Of a stretch of DNA of 64,000 bases, positions 53,258 to 63,396 are shown in pieces. The position numbers were made by a program, and so were the translations under genes. Source of the DNA: Pandoraea capi (GTDB taxonomy: Bacteria > Pseudomonadota > Gammaproteobacteria > Burkholderiales > Burkholderiaceae); NCBI RefSeq assembly GCF_902459735.1, contig NZ_CABPRV010000001.1, forward strand, positions 62,001-126,000, read 5' to 3'. How positions within the stretch are numbered: the first letter of the stretch is position 1; every line of letters begins with the position of its first letter. The notes beneath the pieces were generated by a model. It did no database searches. It saw nothing but the letters and a program-made list of their open reading frames with translations, and had not been told where the DNA came from.

Positions 53258-54535
53258 ATGAAAATTCTGGTTGTCGGCTCGGGCGGCCGCGAACACGCGC
53301 TCGCGTGGAAGCTTGCCCAATCGCCGCGTATTCAACTGGTCTATGTCGCCCCGGGTAACGGTGGCACGGCGCTCGACGAGCGCCTGCGCAACGTGCCGAT
53401 CAGCGACCCGAACGTGCTCGCCGAATTCGCCGCGCGCGAAGGCATCGCCCTGACCGTGGTCGGTCCGGAAACGCCGCTCGCCGCCGGTATCGTCAACATC
53501 TTCCGCGCCCGCGGCCTGAAGATCTTCGGCCCGACGAAGGAAGCCGCACAGCTCGAATCGTCGAAGGACTTCGCCAAGGCGTTCATGAAGCGCCACGGCA
53601 TTCCGACCGCCGATTACGAAACGTTCTCCGACGCGGCCGCTGCGCACGCGTACATCGACGCCAAGGGCGCCCCGATCGTCATCAAGGCCGACGGTCTGGC
53701 CGCCGGCAAGGGCGTGGTCGTGGCGATGTCGCTCGACGAAGCGCACAACGCCGTCGACATGATGCTCGCCGACAACAAGCTCGGCGACGCCGGCGCCCGT
53801 GTGGTGATCGAGGAGTTCCTGCAAGGCGAGGAAGCCAGCTTCATCGTGATGGTCGACGGCAAGAACGTGCTGCCGCTGGCCACCTCGCAGGATCACAAGC
53901 GTCTGCTCGACAACGATCAGGGCCCGAACACGGGCGGCATGGGCGCTTACTCGCCCGCGCCGATCGTCACGCCGCAGATCCACGCCCGCGTGATGCGCGA
54001 AATCATCATGCCGACCGTGCGCGGCATGGAAACCGACGGCATCCGCTTCACCGGCTTCCTGTACGCCGGTCTGATGATCGACGCCGACGGCAACGTCAAG
54101 ACGCTTGAATTCAACTGCCGTATGGGCGACCCGGAAACGCAGCCGATCATGGCGCGTCTGAAGGGCGACTTCTCGGTGGTGGTGGAACACGCCATTGCCG
54201 GTACGCTCGACAAGGTCGAACTGGACTGGGATCGTCGCTACGCGCTGGGCGTGGTGCTCGCCGCTCACGGCTATCCGGATACGCCGCGCAAGGGCGACCG
54301 CATCTCGGAAGTCCCGGCGGAGACTGAGGAGTGCGTAACGTTCCATGCGGGTACCCAGCTCGAGAACGACGTGCTCAAGGTCACCGGCGGTCGTGTGCTG
54401 TGCGTGGTCGGCTTGTCCGATACGGTACGTGGCGCGCAGAGCGTGGCGTACCAGACCGTCAACCAGATCAACTTCGACGGCATGCAGTATCGCCACGACA
54501 TCGGCAATCGCGCGCTGGCGCGCAAGCCGGAGTAA
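53258..54535 (+). CDS. purD: Phosphoribosylamine-glycine ligase
   Basis: A 425-residue GAR synthetase, usual length. N-terminal KILVVGSGGREHALAWKLAQS, ATP-grasp segments PIVIKADGLAAGKGVVVA and IEEFLQGEEASFIVMVDG, and EFNCRMGDPETQPIM are intact. It is the second step of purine synthesis. It is coupled to yebC. A strong terminator follows at 54620. Confidence 0.97.
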   Translation: MKILVVGSGGREHALAWKLAQSPRIQLVYVAPGNGGTALDERLRNVPISDPNVLAEFAAREGIALTVVGPETPLAAGIVNIFRARGLKIFGPTKEAAQLESSKDFAKAFMKRHGIPTADYETFSDAAAAHAYIDAKGAPIVIKADGLAAGKGVVVAMSLDEAHNAVDMMLADNKLGDAGARVVIEEFLQGEEASFIVMVDGKNVLPLATSQDHKRLLDNDQGPNTGGMGAYSPAPIVTPQIHARVMREIIMPTVRGMETDGIRFTGFLYAGLMIDADGNVKTLEFNCRMGDPETQPIMARLKGDFSVVVEHAIAGTLDKVELDWDRRYALGVVLAAHGYPDTPRKGDRISEVPAETEECVTFHAGTQLENDVLKVTGGRVLCVVGLSDTVRGAQSVAYQTVNQINFDGMQYRHDIGNRALARKPE

Positions 54536-54848
54536 GGCAGACGGCAGGCCGAGGTCAAGCCGGTGCGGTCGAACGCCTGACGGCAACCCCGGCTGGAATG
54601 GTTGGAACGGTTGAAAGCGCGGCCCGGGAGACCCCAAGTCTCCCGGGCCGTTGTCGTTTCCGGGCCTTTGCATCCGATCGTTTGGGCTGCCTCACATCCT
54701 GTGTGCGGCGCGATTGACAAGCGCAGGCCAACTTGGCACGCTGGCGACGCGTGACACTGGAAGTTCACTCGCCAGCATGCGCATCCGGCCAGCCCCGGCG
54801 GAATTCATGCAGTTTTCCCGACAGACCCCTCGCTCGACGGAGACTCAC
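54536..54848. other. Intergenic region with purD terminator
   Basis: Apart from the terminator hairpin (54620-54650) no gene is seen; the frame running into mscS lacks a ribosome site until ATG 54849. Confidence 0.5.
54620..54650 (+). terminator. Intrinsic terminator after purD
   Basis: CGGCCCGGGAGAC-CCCAA-GTCTCCCGGGCCG, a 13-bp perfect stem, then TTGTCGTTT. Confidence 0.85.
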
Positions 54849-55748
54849 ATGTTCGACCTCGACAAGCTGGTCAACGATTATCTGGTGCCGTTCGGCCTGA
54901 AGATCCTGATGGCCATCGTCATCTGGATCATCGGCGGCATCGTCATCAATCTGGTCGCGCGGCTCGTACGCGGCGCGATGACCCGCCGCAACATCGATCC
55001 CACGCTCGTACGCTACACCGAGTCGTCGCTGCGCATCGCGTTGCGCATCGCACTCATTCTCTCCATCCTCAGTGTCTGCGGCATCGAGACGACGTCGTTC
55101 GCCGCCCTGCTCGCCGCCGCCGGTATCGCGATCGGCGCCGCATGGTCGGGACTGCTGTCCAACTTCGCGTCGGGCATCTTCCTGATCGTGCTGCGACCGT
55201 TCAAGTCCGGCGACATGATCAGCGCGGGCGGCGTGACGGGCGTGGTCGACGAGATCGGCCTGTTCGTCACCACCCTCACCACGGCGGACAATCTGCGCGT
55301 GTACATCGGCAACACCAAGGTCTTCGGCGACAACATCACCGTGTACGACGCCAACGCCTTCCGGCGCGTGGATCTCACCGCACAGCTTGCCCATACGGTC
55401 GATTTGCAGGATGCCGTCGCGAGACTGAAAGCCCGCGTCGCCCAGATTCCCAACGTGGTTGAGAAGCCCGGCGTCGATGTGGAGATTCTGGAATTCAATC
55501 CGTCCGGGCCGGTGCTGGCGGTGCGGCCGTACTGCCACAACCGCGATTACTGGCAGGTGTACTTCGACACCAACCGTGCGATTGCCGAAGTCGGCGGCAC
55601 GGCGCACTGGCCGGTACCCGCAACGCGTCAGATCCTGATGCCGCCGCCGGGGGCAGCCGCCGGGGTTCCCGCCGCCACCCCGTCTATCGTGCCCGGTGCC
55701 GGCGGCGCAGCCCCCGCAGGCACCCTGCCCAACTCGCCGGCGCCCTGA
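54849..55748 (+). CDS. mscS: Small-conductance mechanosensitive channel MscS
   Basis: A 299-residue MscS-type channel. Three N-terminal hydrophobic helices end in the pore helix AAAGIAIGAAWSGLLSNFASGIFLIVLRPF; the beta domain (GVTGVVDEIGLFVTTLTTADN) and alpha/beta C-terminal domain follow. The tail is Pro/Ala/Gly-rich and disordered. ATG 54849 (MFDLDKLV) is the family start. It opens under membrane tension to release solutes. Confidence 0.94.
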   Translation: MFDLDKLVNDYLVPFGLKILMAIVIWIIGGIVINLVARLVRGAMTRRNIDPTLVRYTESSLRIALRIALILSILSVCGIETTSFAALLAAAGIAIGAAWSGLLSNFASGIFLIVLRPFKSGDMISAGGVTGVVDEIGLFVTTLTTADNLRVYIGNTKVFGDNITVYDANAFRRVDLTAQLAHTVDLQDAVARLKARVAQIPNVVEKPGVDVEILEFNPSGPVLAVRPYCHNRDYWQVYFDTNRAIAEVGGTAHWPVPATRQILMPPPGAAAGVPAATPSIVPGAGGAAPAGTLPNSPAP

Positions 55749-55894
55749 GCGTCACACGTTGGCTCAGGACTTGACTCAGGTCATCCGGGCGGCACCGGCG
55801 AAGATGGCCGGCCGCCCGCGTCTTGCTGCGTCCCGGTACAATCTCGGGTAAATCGAACGCGTCGACCCGCCAATCGGTGGCCCCTTTACCGGCC

Positions 55895-55965
55895 TCGTTG
55901 ACGATATCGACGACGGTATTACCGACGATATTGCCGACGGTATTCGCAAAGAAATTGCCGACGGA
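55895..55965 (+). repeat. Imperfect GACGATATT/GACGGTATT repeats upstream of hemF
   Basis: At least five copies of a GACG(A/G)TAT(T/C)-like unit with 3-6 bp spacers, immediately before hemF. In the + frame they would read as DDI/DGI repeats ending at a TGA that overlaps the hemF ATG, but no standard start codon exists in that frame. Confidence 0.6.
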
Positions 55966-55994
55966 CACATCGACCACGCAAGGGACGTCACAGA

Positions 55995-56930
55995 ATGACA
56001 GCGCAAGACACCGCACAGGCGCCGGACACGGCGGCGGTACGCACGTATCTGCTCGGGCTTCAGGACAACATCGTCGCCACGATGGAGCGCCTCGATGGCA
56101 AACGCTTCTTCGTCGACGACTGGCAACGCCCCGCCGACAGCCCGTTGCGCGGTGACGGCCGCACCCGAGTGCTCGACGACGGCGACTTCTTCGAGCGTGG
56201 CGGCGTGAACTTCTCCCATGTGATCGGCGACAAGCTGCCCGCCTCGGCCAGCGCCTCGCGGCCCGAACTGGCCGGGCGCGGCTTCGAAGCCCTCGGCGTC
56301 TCGCTGGTGCTGCATCCGCGCAATCCGTATTGCCCGACCGTGCACTTCAACGTGCGGATCCTGATCGCCACGGCCCCGGGCGAACTACCGGCCTTCTGGT
56401 TCGGCGGCGGCATGGACCTCACGCCGTATTACCCGTTCGAAGACGACTGCAAGCACTTCCATCAGACCTGCAAGGACGCGCTCGATCCGTTCGATGCCAC
56501 GTGGTACCCACGCTTCAAGACGTGGTGCGACGACTACTTCTACCTGAAGCACCGTCAGGAGCCGCGCGGCATCGGCGGCATCTTCTTCGACGACTTCTCG
56601 GGCGGCGGCTTCGACACCGGGTTTGCCGTCATGCAAAGCGTGGGCGACGCTTTTCTCGACGCCTATGTGCCCATCGTGGAACGCCGTCGCGGCATGCCGT
56701 ACGGCGAGCGCGAGCGCGATTTTCAGGCGCACCGCCGCGGCCGTTACGTCGAATTCAATCTGGTCTGGGACCGGGGCACGCACTTCGGCCTGCAATCGGG
56801 CGGACGCACCGAATCGATTCTGATGTCGATGCCGCCGGTCGTGAAATGGCACTACGACTGGAAGCCGGAACCGGGCACGCCGGAAGCGAAGCTCTATACC
56901 GATTTCCTCGTGCGCCGCGAGTGGGTGTGA
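55995..56930 (+). CDS. hemF: Oxygen-dependent coproporphyrinogen III oxidase
   Basis: A 311-residue HemF. Conserved blocks are RGGVNFSHV ([13 protein letters not shown]), [36 protein letters not shown], and [34 protein letters not shown]. It decarboxylates two propionates in haem synthesis, using oxygen. ATG 55995 lies within an ATGA that also ends a frame with repeats. It leads the hemF-nadD-rsfS-rlmH cluster. Confidence 0.97.
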   Translation: MTAQDTAQAPDTAAVRTYLLGLQDNIVATMERLDGKRFFVDDWQRPADSPLRGDGRTRVLDDGDFFERGGVNFSHVIGDKLPASASASRPELAGRGFEALGVSLVLHPRNPYCPTVHFNVRILIATAPGELPAFWFGGGMDLTPYYPFEDDCKHFHQTCKDALDPFDATWYPRFKTWCDDYFYLKHRQEPRGIGGIFFDDFSGGGFDTGFAVMQSVGDAFLDAYVPIVERRRGMPYGERERDFQAHRRGRYVEFNLVWDRGTHFGLQSGGRTESILMSMPPVVKWHYDWKPEPGTPEAKLYTDFLVRREWV

Positions 56931-56943
56931 AGGCCGAGCCAGC

Positions 56944-57729
56944 ATGACCGTCACCTCAACTGCGACGTCGGCACCGTCCGGCAAGAGCGCCACGCCAGCG
57001 AATCGCCCGAATCCCACCAACCGCCCCGACAGCGCCGACCGCGCCATTCCGGCCGTGCGGCGCATTGGCGTGCTGGGCGGCACGTTCGACCCGATTCACA
57101 CCGGTCATCTCGCGCTCGGCGCGCTGTTCGCCGGCACGCTCGCGCTCGACGAACTGATCCTGATGCCCGCCGGTCAGCAGCCGCAGAAGCAAGGCAGCAC
57201 GGACGCCGGGCATCGGCTGGCCATGACGCGCCTGGCCGCCGAAGGTCTCGCCGCTGAGCTGGCCGTCACGCATCCGTCGACGCAGGTCATCGTGAGCACG
57301 CGCGAGATCGAGCGCGCCGGGCCGAGCTACACCGTCGATACGTTGCGGGACATGCGCCGCGATATCGGTCCCGACGTCTCGCTCTCGCTGCTCATCGGCT
57401 CAGACCAACTGGTAAGGCTCGACACCTGGCACGCGTGGCGCGAACTGTTCGATTACGCGCACGTCTGCGCCGCGGCAAGGCCCGGTTTCAGCCGCGATAC
57501 GGCGTCGGCGCAACTGCGCGATGTCTTCGCACAACGGGAAGAGACCGCGCTCGGGGTACAATCCACGCCATGCGGCGGCATCCTGATCGACGACTCACTG
57601 GCCGTCGACATATCCGCCACCGAGTTGCGCGCCACGCTGGCGCACGCGCAAGACGCGGCCACGCCCCCGGAAAACCTGCCCGAACCTGTGTGGCAGTACA
57701 TCCGCGCGCAACACCTGTATCGCGCCTGA
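56944..57729 (+). CDS. nadD: Nicotinate-nucleotide adenylyltransferase
   Basis: A 261-residue NadD, with about 38 extra disordered residues (Thr/Ser/Pro/Asn-rich) before the catalytic GVLGGTFDPIHTGHLALG. The SAxxxR-type signature appears as DISATELRATLA. It makes deamido-NAD from nicotinate mononucleotide. A later start within the tail is possible, but ATG 56944 is the first after the hemF stop. Confidence 0.93.
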   Translation: MTVTSTATSAPSGKSATPANRPNPTNRPDSADRAIPAVRRIGVLGGTFDPIHTGHLALGALFAGTLALDELILMPAGQQPQKQGSTDAGHRLAMTRLAAEGLAAELAVTHPSTQVIVSTREIERAGPSYTVDTLRDMRRDIGPDVSLSLLIGSDQLVRLDTWHAWRELFDYAHVCAAARPGFSRDTASAQLRDVFAQREETALGVQSTPCGGILIDDSLAVDISATELRATLAHAQDAATPPENLPEPVWQYIRAQHLYRA

Positions 57730-57792
57730 CGGCCCCCGTATGACGTTGGCGGGCCGCTGTGCCGCACCCCTGTTTCACCCAAAAGACGCACT

Positions 57793-58239
57793 ATGGATAT
57801 TCGTAAACTTCAACGCCTGATCGTCGACGCTCTCGAAGACGTCAAGGCCCAGGACATCAAGGTGTTCAACACCGAACACCTCACCGCACTGTTCGAGCGC
57901 GTGGTCATCGCGAGCGGTACGTCCAACCGCCAGACCAAGGCGCTCGCCGCCAGCGTGCGCGACAAGGTCAAGGCCGCCGGTGGCGATATCGTCAGCATCG
58001 AAGGCGAAGATGTCGGCGAATGGGTGCTGGTCGACACGGGCGACGCCATCGTGCACATCATGCAGCCAGCCCTGCGCCAGTACTACAACCTCGAAGAAAT
58101 CTGGGGCGAGAAGCCCGTTCGCCTGAAGGCCGCCGGCACCAAGGCAGGCGCCAAGGCCAGCGCAGAAGACGACGCTGAAGACGCCGAAGATGACGAGGCG
58201 CCCGCCCCCGCGCCGGCTCGCCGCAAGAGCAGCAAGTAA
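57793..58239 (+). CDS. rsfS: Ribosome silencing factor RsfS
   Basis: A 148-residue RsfS/Iojap protein. [68 protein letters not shown] and YYNLEEIWG are the family marks. The C-terminal ~30 residues are an added acidic tail with a basic end. It blocks joining of ribosomal subunits by binding uL14. Between nadD and rlmH. Confidence 0.95.
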   Translation: MDIRKLQRLIVDALEDVKAQDIKVFNTEHLTALFERVVIASGTSNRQTKALAASVRDKVKAAGGDIVSIEGEDVGEWVLVDTGDAIVHIMQPALRQYYNLEEIWGEKPVRLKAAGTKAGAKASAEDDAEDAEDDEAPAPAPARRKSSK

Positions 58240-58274
58240 GACGCCGCGCGCGACTTCGCCGACACGCCGCCGCC

Positions 58275-58745
58275 ATGCGTCTGTTCATTCTCGCAGTCGG
58301 GCACAAGATGCCCGGCTGGATCGAGACCGCCTTCGCCGAGTACGCCAAGCGCATGCCGCCCGAGCTGCGCATCGAACTCAAGGAAATCAAGCCGGAGCAA
58401 CGCTCCAACTCCCGCACCGCCGAGACGGTCATGGCCGCCGAAGCGCAGCGCATCGACGCGGCGCTGCCGCGCGGCTGCCGTCTCGTGTGTCTGGACGAAC
58501 GCGGGCAGGATCTCACCACGATGCGTCTGGCGCAGTCGCTTACCGTCTGGCAGCAGGACGGGCGCGATGTGGCCTTCGTGATCGGCGGTGCCGACGGGCT
58601 CGATCCGGGCCTCAAGGCGCGTGCCGACACCCTCATCCGTCTGTCCAGCCTCACCCTGCCGCACGGCATGGTGCGGGTGCTGCTCGCCGAACAGCTCTAC
58701 CGCGCGTGGAGCATCAACGCCAATCATCCGTACCATCGGGTGTAG
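58275..58745 (+). CDS. rlmH: 23S rRNA pseudouridine-1915 N3-methyltransferase RlmH
   Basis: A 156-residue SPOUT methyltransferase. [36 protein letters not shown] (knot, SAM site) and [30 protein letters not shown] match RlmH. It methylates pseudouridine 1915 in 70S ribosomes. It follows rsfS by 35 bp. Confidence 0.96.
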   Translation: MRLFILAVGHKMPGWIETAFAEYAKRMPPELRIELKEIKPEQRSNSRTAETVMAAEAQRIDAALPRGCRLVCLDERGQDLTTMRLAQSLTVWQQDGRDVAFVIGGADGLDPGLKARADTLIRLSSLTLPHGMVRVLLAEQLYRAWSINANHPYHRV

Positions 58746-59092
58746 GGTCTGGCGTGAGGGGCGCTCTCGCAGCATCACCGCAGCGCCTCCGCAGCGGGCG
58801 CCCCCCCTCTGTATGACAAATCAATAAGTCAGCCATAAGTCACAAGGCTTTGGTGCGGCGCAATGCATCGTTGTATCAGGCTGCCGATGCCGCGTCGCGC
58901 CTTGCCCACCGGCCCGTTCCGGGCGTTGTCAATCCCCCCGTTGCACTCGCGTGCAACACCCGTTGTGCAGTGCGAGTGGAAAAATCATAACGACGTGTTA
59001 GTCTACGCGGCGCTACACAGTTCGCACCGCGAACAAGCAGGGGCCGCTCACTCAACAGGCCCTGGACTTCTCGTGAACCCCCGGAGATTGGT
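58746..59092. other. Upstream region of the ugp operon, 347 bp
   Basis: No gene seen. It contains the inverted repeat at 58940 and a weak promoter candidate (TTGTGC at 58963, 17 bases, CATAAC at 58986). I could not find a convincing Pho box. Confidence 0.45.
58940..58957. promoter_or_regulatory. Inverted repeat, possible operator for ugp
   Basis: GTTGCAC-TCGC-GTGCAAC, a perfect 7-bp inverted repeat directly upstream of the promoter candidate at 58963-58991. Confidence 0.4.
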
Positions 59093-60424
59093 ATGAAGCA
59101 ACCTTCCCTGCGCACCTTTGCCCTGGCTGGCGTGGGCGCTGCACTGGCACTCGGCATGAGCACCTCGGCCCTGGCCGCCACGGAGATCCAGTTCTGGCAT
59201 TCGATGGAATCGGCCCTCGGCGATCGCGTGAACCAGATCGCTGCCGACTTCAACGCCTCGCAAAGCGACTACAAGATTGTCCCGATCTACAAGGGCAACT
59301 ACGAGCAGGGTCTGGCAGCGGGTATCGCCGCCTTCCGCGCCGGTAACGCCCCGGCCATTCTCCAGGTGTACGAAGTGGGCACCGCCACGATGATTCAGGC
59401 CAGGAAGGCCGTGAAGCCCGTGTGGCAAGTCATGAAGGACGCCGGCGAGCCGTTCGATGAAAAGGCCTTCGTGCCCGCCATCGCCGGTTACTACGCCGAC
59501 GGCAAGACCAATCACCTGATCTCGATGCCGTTCAACAGCTCGACGCCGGTGCTCTATTACAACAAGGACGCCTTCAAGAAGGCGGGCCTCGATCCGAACA
59601 CCCCGCCCAAGACGTGGGCCGACGTGAAGACCGACGCCGAGAAGCTCAAGGCTTCGGGCATGTCGTGCGGCTTCACGATGGGCTGGCAAGGCTGGACGCA
59701 GCTCGAAAACTACAGCGCCTGGCACGCCCTGCCGTTCGCCACGAAGGATAACGGCTTCGGCGGCCTCGACGCCAAGCTGAGCTTCAACGGCCCGCAACAG
59801 GTCAAGCACATCCAGTTCCTGGCCGACATGGCCAAGGAAGGCTCGTTCACGTACGTGGGCCGCAAGGATGAAGTGACCTCGAAGTTCTACAGCGGCGATT
59901 GCGGTATCGCCATGACGACGTCGGGCGCACTGGCCAACATCGGCAAGTACGCCAAGTTCAGCTACGGCGTGGGCATGATGCCGTACGACGCCGATGTGAA
60001 GGGCGCACCGCAGAACGCCATCATCGGTGGCGCCAGCCTGTGGGTGCTCGCCGGCAAGTCGCCCGCCGAGTACAAGGGCGTGGCCAAGTTCCTGAACTAC
60101 CTCGCCTCGCCGGCCGTGGCCGCCAAGTGGCACCAGGACACCGGCTACCTGCCGGTCACCAAGGCCGCTTACGAGCTGACCGAGAAGCAAGGCTTCTACG
60201 CGAAGAACCCGGGCGCCGACACGGCCATCAAGCAGATGCTCAACAAGGATCCGCTGCCGTACACGCGTGGCCTGCGTCTGGGCAACATGCCGCAGATCCG
60301 TACCGTGGTCGACGAAGAACTCGAAGGCGTGTGGAGCGGCAAGCAAACGCCTAAAGCCGCGCTCGACAAGGCTGTGCAACGTGGCGACGACCTGCTGGCT
60401 CGTTTCGCGAAGCAAGGCAGCTAA
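59093..60424 (+). CDS. ugpB: UgpB, glycerol-3-phosphate-binding protein
   Basis: A 443-residue periplasmic binding protein. Signal peptide ends at ALAATEI; mature [71 protein letters not shown] and the [12 protein letters not shown] segment match UgpB. It captures sn-glycerol-3-phosphate or its diesters for UgpAEC. A GGAG sequence lies about nine bases before the ATG. A terminator-like hairpin follows. Confidence 0.94.
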   Translation: MKQPSLRTFALAGVGAALALGMSTSALAATEIQFWHSMESALGDRVNQIAADFNASQSDYKIVPIYKGNYEQGLAAGIAAFRAGNAPAILQVYEVGTATMIQARKAVKPVWQVMKDAGEPFDEKAFVPAIAGYYADGKTNHLISMPFNSSTPVLYYNKDAFKKAGLDPNTPPKTWADVKTDAEKLKASGMSCGFTMGWQGWTQLENYSAWHALPFATKDNGFGGLDAKLSFNGPQQVKHIQFLADMAKEGSFTYVGRKDEVTSKFYSGDCGIAMTTSGALANIGKYAKFSYGVGMMPYDADVKGAPQNAIIGGASLWVLAGKSPAEYKGVAKFLNYLASPAVAAKWHQDTGYLPVTKAAYELTEKQGFYAKNPGADTAIKQMLNKDPLPYTRGLRLGNMPQIRTVVDEELEGVWSGKQTPKAALDKAVQRGDDLLARFAKQGS

Positions 60425-60509
60425 ACCGCCTCGAACGCGCGATTACGCCGTCAATGCAGGGGCTTTTCCTGCGTTCGCAGCATGAATCGTGACGTTACAA
60501 TGACACCAC

Positions 60510-60548
60510 CCCGGCTCGCCTGAAACGCGGGCCGGGTTGGTTTTTTTT
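60510..60548 (+). terminator. Intergenic terminator/attenuator between ugpB and ugpA
   Basis: CCCGGCTCGC with GCGGGCCGGG forms a 10-bp stem (60510-60536), seven-base loop, then TTGG and eight T's (60541-60548). Partial termination here would explain higher levels of the binding protein than of the permease. Confidence 0.75.
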
Positions 60549-60560
60549 GGTCACTACGTT

Positions 60561-61457
60561 ATGGCGCACAACTCCAGAGAACGCCCTCGCTTCGGCACCG
60601 GCTGGCTGCCCTACGCTCTTGTAGCCCCGCAGCTCTTCATCACTGTCGTATTCTTCCTGTGGCCGGCGGGCGAAGCCCTTTGGCAATCGACATCGACGCA
60701 AGACGCTTTCGGCCTTTCGAGCGAATTCGTCGGACTCGACAACTTCACAGCGCTGTGGGGCGACTCGCTCTACCTCGCATCGTTTCGCACGACGATGATC
60801 TTCAGCGGACTGGTCACGGTCTGCGGTCTCGTCATCTCCCTGTTGCTCGCGGCCATGGCCGATCGCGTCACGCGCGGCAAGCGCGTCTATCAGACGCTGC
60901 TGATCTGGCCGTACGCCGTCGCACCCGCCATCGCCGCCGTGCTGTGGGCCTTCCTCTTCAACCCGAGTATCGGTCTGGTCACCTTCGGCCTCGCCAAGCT
61001 CGGCATCGAGTGGAACCATGCGCTCAATGGCGGACAGGCCATGTTCCTCGTCGTGCTCGCGTCGATCTGGAAGCAGATCAGCTATAACTTCCTGTTCTTC
61101 TACGCCGGCTTGCAGGCCATTCCGCGCTCGCTCGTGGAAGCCGCCGCCATCGACGGCGCAGGTCCGATCCGGCGTTTCTTCGGGCTGGTGTTGCCGCTGA
61201 TTTCGCCGACGACGTTCTTCCTGCTCGTGGTCAACCTCGTCTACTCGTTCTTCGACACCTTCCCGGTGATCGATGCGGCGACCGGCGGCGGCCCGGGCCA
61301 GTCGACCATGACGCTGATCTACAAGATCTATTCGGAAGGCTTCAAGGGGCTCGACCTCGGCAGCTCGGCTGCCCAGTCGGTGGTGCTGATGGTGATCGTC
61401 ATCGTGCTCACGGTCGTGCAGTTCCGCTTCATCGAACGCAAGGTGCAATACGCATGA
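60561..61457 (+). CDS. ugpA: UgpA, glycerol-3-phosphate ABC permease
   Basis: A 298-residue six-helix permease. [47 protein letters not shown] and the EAA loop [25 protein letters not shown] are typical. ATG 60561 is preferred over TTG 60537, which lies inside the terminator stem. Its stop overlaps ugpE (ATGA). Confidence 0.95.
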   Translation: MAHNSRERPRFGTGWLPYALVAPQLFITVVFFLWPAGEALWQSTSTQDAFGLSSEFVGLDNFTALWGDSLYLASFRTTMIFSGLVTVCGLVISLLLAAMADRVTRGKRVYQTLLIWPYAVAPAIAAVLWAFLFNPSIGLVTFGLAKLGIEWNHALNGGQAMFLVVLASIWKQISYNFLFFYAGLQAIPRSLVEAAAIDGAGPIRRFFGLVLPLISPTTFFLLVVNLVYSFFDTFPVIDAATGGGPGQSTMTLIYKIYSEGFKGLDLGSSAAQSVVLMVIVIVLTVVQFRFIERKVQYA

Positions 61458-62299
61458 TCGAGAACCGTCGCGGCCTGGATATCTTCTGCCACGTCATGCT
61501 GATTATCGGCGTGCTGCTGGTGGTCTTTCCGCTCTATGTGGCGTTCGTCGCCGCCACCATGAACGAGAGCGAAGTCTTCAACGTTCCTTTGTCGCTCATT
61601 CCGAGCACCCACCTGTTCGAAAACCTCGCCACGGTGTGGGGTACCGGTACGGGTAACGCCGCCATGCCGTTCGGTCTGATGCTCGGCAACAGCCTGTTCA
61701 TGGCACTGGTCGTCACGATCGGCAAGATCTCGGTCTCGATCCTGTCGGCCTTCGCCATCGTGTACTTCCGCTTCCCGCTGCGCAATCTGTTCTTCTGGCT
61801 CATCTTCGTCACGCTGATGCTGCCGGTCGAAGTGCGTATCTTCCCCACGGTGCAGGTGATTTCGACCCTGGGGCTGATCAACAGCTATGCGGGTCTGACG
61901 GTGCCGCTGATCGCGTCGGCCACGGCCACGTTCCTGTTCCGGCAGTTCTTCATGACGCTGCCCGACGAACTCGTCGAAGCCGCGCGCATCGACGGCGCCG
62001 GTCCGATGCGTTTCTTCTTCGACGTGGTCCTGCCGCTGTCGAAGACGAACATCGCGGCGCTGTTCGTCATCACGTTCATCTATGGCTGGAATCAGTACCT
62101 GTGGCCGATTCTCGTGACCAATGCGCCGGAAATGACAACGGCCGTCGTGGGCATCAAGAGCATGATCGGCAGCGGTGACACCGCCACCCAATGGCAACTC
62201 GTCATGAGCGCTACGCTGCTCGCCATGCTGCCGCCGCTGGCGGTGGTGCTGCTGATGCAACGTTGGTTCGTGCGCGGTCTGGTCGATTCGGAAAAGTAA
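61454..62299 (+). CDS. ugpE: UgpE, glycerol-3-phosphate ABC permease
   Basis: A 281-residue permease partner of Ugp[54 protein letters not shown] and the EAA loop [25 protein letters not shown] are conserved. It overlaps ugpA and is followed two bases later by ugpC. Confidence 0.95.
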   Translation: MIENRRGLDIFCHVMLIIGVLLVVFPLYVAFVAATMNESEVFNVPLSLIPSTHLFENLATVWGTGTGNAAMPFGLMLGNSLFMALVVTIGKISVSILSAFAIVYFRFPLRNLFFWLIFVTLMLPVEVRIFPTVQVISTLGLINSYAGLTVPLIASATATFLFRQFFMTLPDELVEAARIDGAGPMRFFFDVVLPLSKTNIAALFVITFIYGWNQYLWPILVTNAPEMTTAVVGIKSMIGSGDTATQWQLVMSATLLAMLPPLAVVLLMQRWFVRGLVDSEK

Positions 62300-62301
62300 T
62301 C

Positions 62302-63396
62302 ATGGCAAATCTCAAACTCCATAGCGTCAAGAAAACCTACGACCAGAACAACTACGTGCTGCACGGTGTCGACATCGACATCGAAGACGGCGAGTTCGTG
62401 GTCATCGTCGGTCCGTCGGGTTGTGGCAAGTCGACGCTGCTGCGCATGGTCGCCGGCCTCGAATCAGTCAGCGAAGGCAGCATCCTCATCGGCTCGCAGG
62501 TCGTGAATCAGCTGGAGCCGAAGGATCGCAACATTGCGATGGTGTTCCAGAACTACGCGCTGTATCCGCATATGGACGTGCGTCAGAACATGTCGTACGG
62601 CCTGAAGATTCGCGGCATCGACAAGAAGCTCATCGACGAGCGCGTGCTCGCCGCCGCGCGCATTCTGGAACTCGAACCCCTGCTCGCACGCAAGCCGCGC
62701 GAACTCTCGGGCGGTCAGCGTCAGCGTGTGGCGATGGGCCGGGCCATCGTGCGCGAACCGGCCGTGTTCCTGTTCGACGAACCGCTCTCGAACCTCGACG
62801 CCAAGCTGCGCGTGCAGATGCGTCTGGAAATCCAGCGTCTGCACAAGCGCCTGAAGACCACCAGCCTGTACGTCACGCACGATCAGGTCGAAGCCATGAC
62901 GCTGGCCGATCGCGTGATCGTCATGAACAAGGGCTACGCCGAGCAGATCGGCACGCCGACGGACGTGTACGAGCGCCCGGCATCGCTGTTCGTGGCAAGC
63001 TTCATGGGCTCGCCCGCGATGAACCTGCTCAAGGGCCGTGTCGACCCGGAAGGCCGTACGTTCGAGATCGAAGGTGGCCCGGCACTGCGTCTGCCGCCCA
63101 CGAGCATGGCGCACGCCAATCGCGAACTCGTGCTCGGCGTGCGTCCGGAACATCTGGTGCCGGCCGAGCAGCAGAACGGCCTCGGGGCGTTCGCGGCACA
63201 GACCAGCATCCACGTCGATCAACTCGAACTGCTCGGCGCCGACAACCTGCTGCATGGCCGCTGGGGCGAGCAGCAGGTGACGGTGCGTCTGCCGCATGAG
63301 ATGCGACCGGCAGCGGGCACGGTCGTGCCGCTGGCCATCTCGGCCAAGGCGCTGCACCTGTTCGATCCGTCGACCGGCAAGCGAGTCGAAGCATGA
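62302..63396 (+). CDS. ugpC: UgpC, glycerol-3-phosphate ABC ATPase
   Basis: A 364-residue MalK-like ATPase. Walker [12 protein letters not shown], signature [17 protein letters not shown], Walker [17 protein letters not shown], switch [11 protein letters not shown] and a C-terminal TOBE/regulatory domain ([12 protein letters not shown]) are intact. It powers UgpAE. ATG 62302 gives [13 protein letters not shown]. Its stop overlaps ugpQ (ATGA). Confidence 0.96.
   Translation: MANLKLHSVKKTYDQNNYVLHGVDIDIEDGEFVVIVGPSGCGKSTLLRMVAGLESVSEGSILIGSQVVNQLEPKDRNIAMVFQNYALYPHMDVRQNMSYGLKIRGIDKKLIDERVLAAARILELEPLLARKPRELSGGQRQRVAMGRAIVREPAVFLFDEPLSNLDAKLRVQMRLEIQRLHKRLKTTSLYVTHDQVEAMTLADRVIVMNKGYAEQIGTPTDVYERPASLFVASFMGSPAMNLLKGRVDPEGRTFEIEGGPALRLPPTSMAHANRELVLGVRPEHLVPAEQQNGLGAFAAQTSIHVDQLELLGADNLLHGRWGEQQVTVRLPHEMRPAAGTVVPLAISAKALHLFDPSTGKRVEA

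Noticed and set aside
58805-58850. Pho box candidate upstream of ugpB (CTGTATGACA... region)
   Set aside because: Only one half resembles the CTGTCAT unit; the other matches about three of seven positions.
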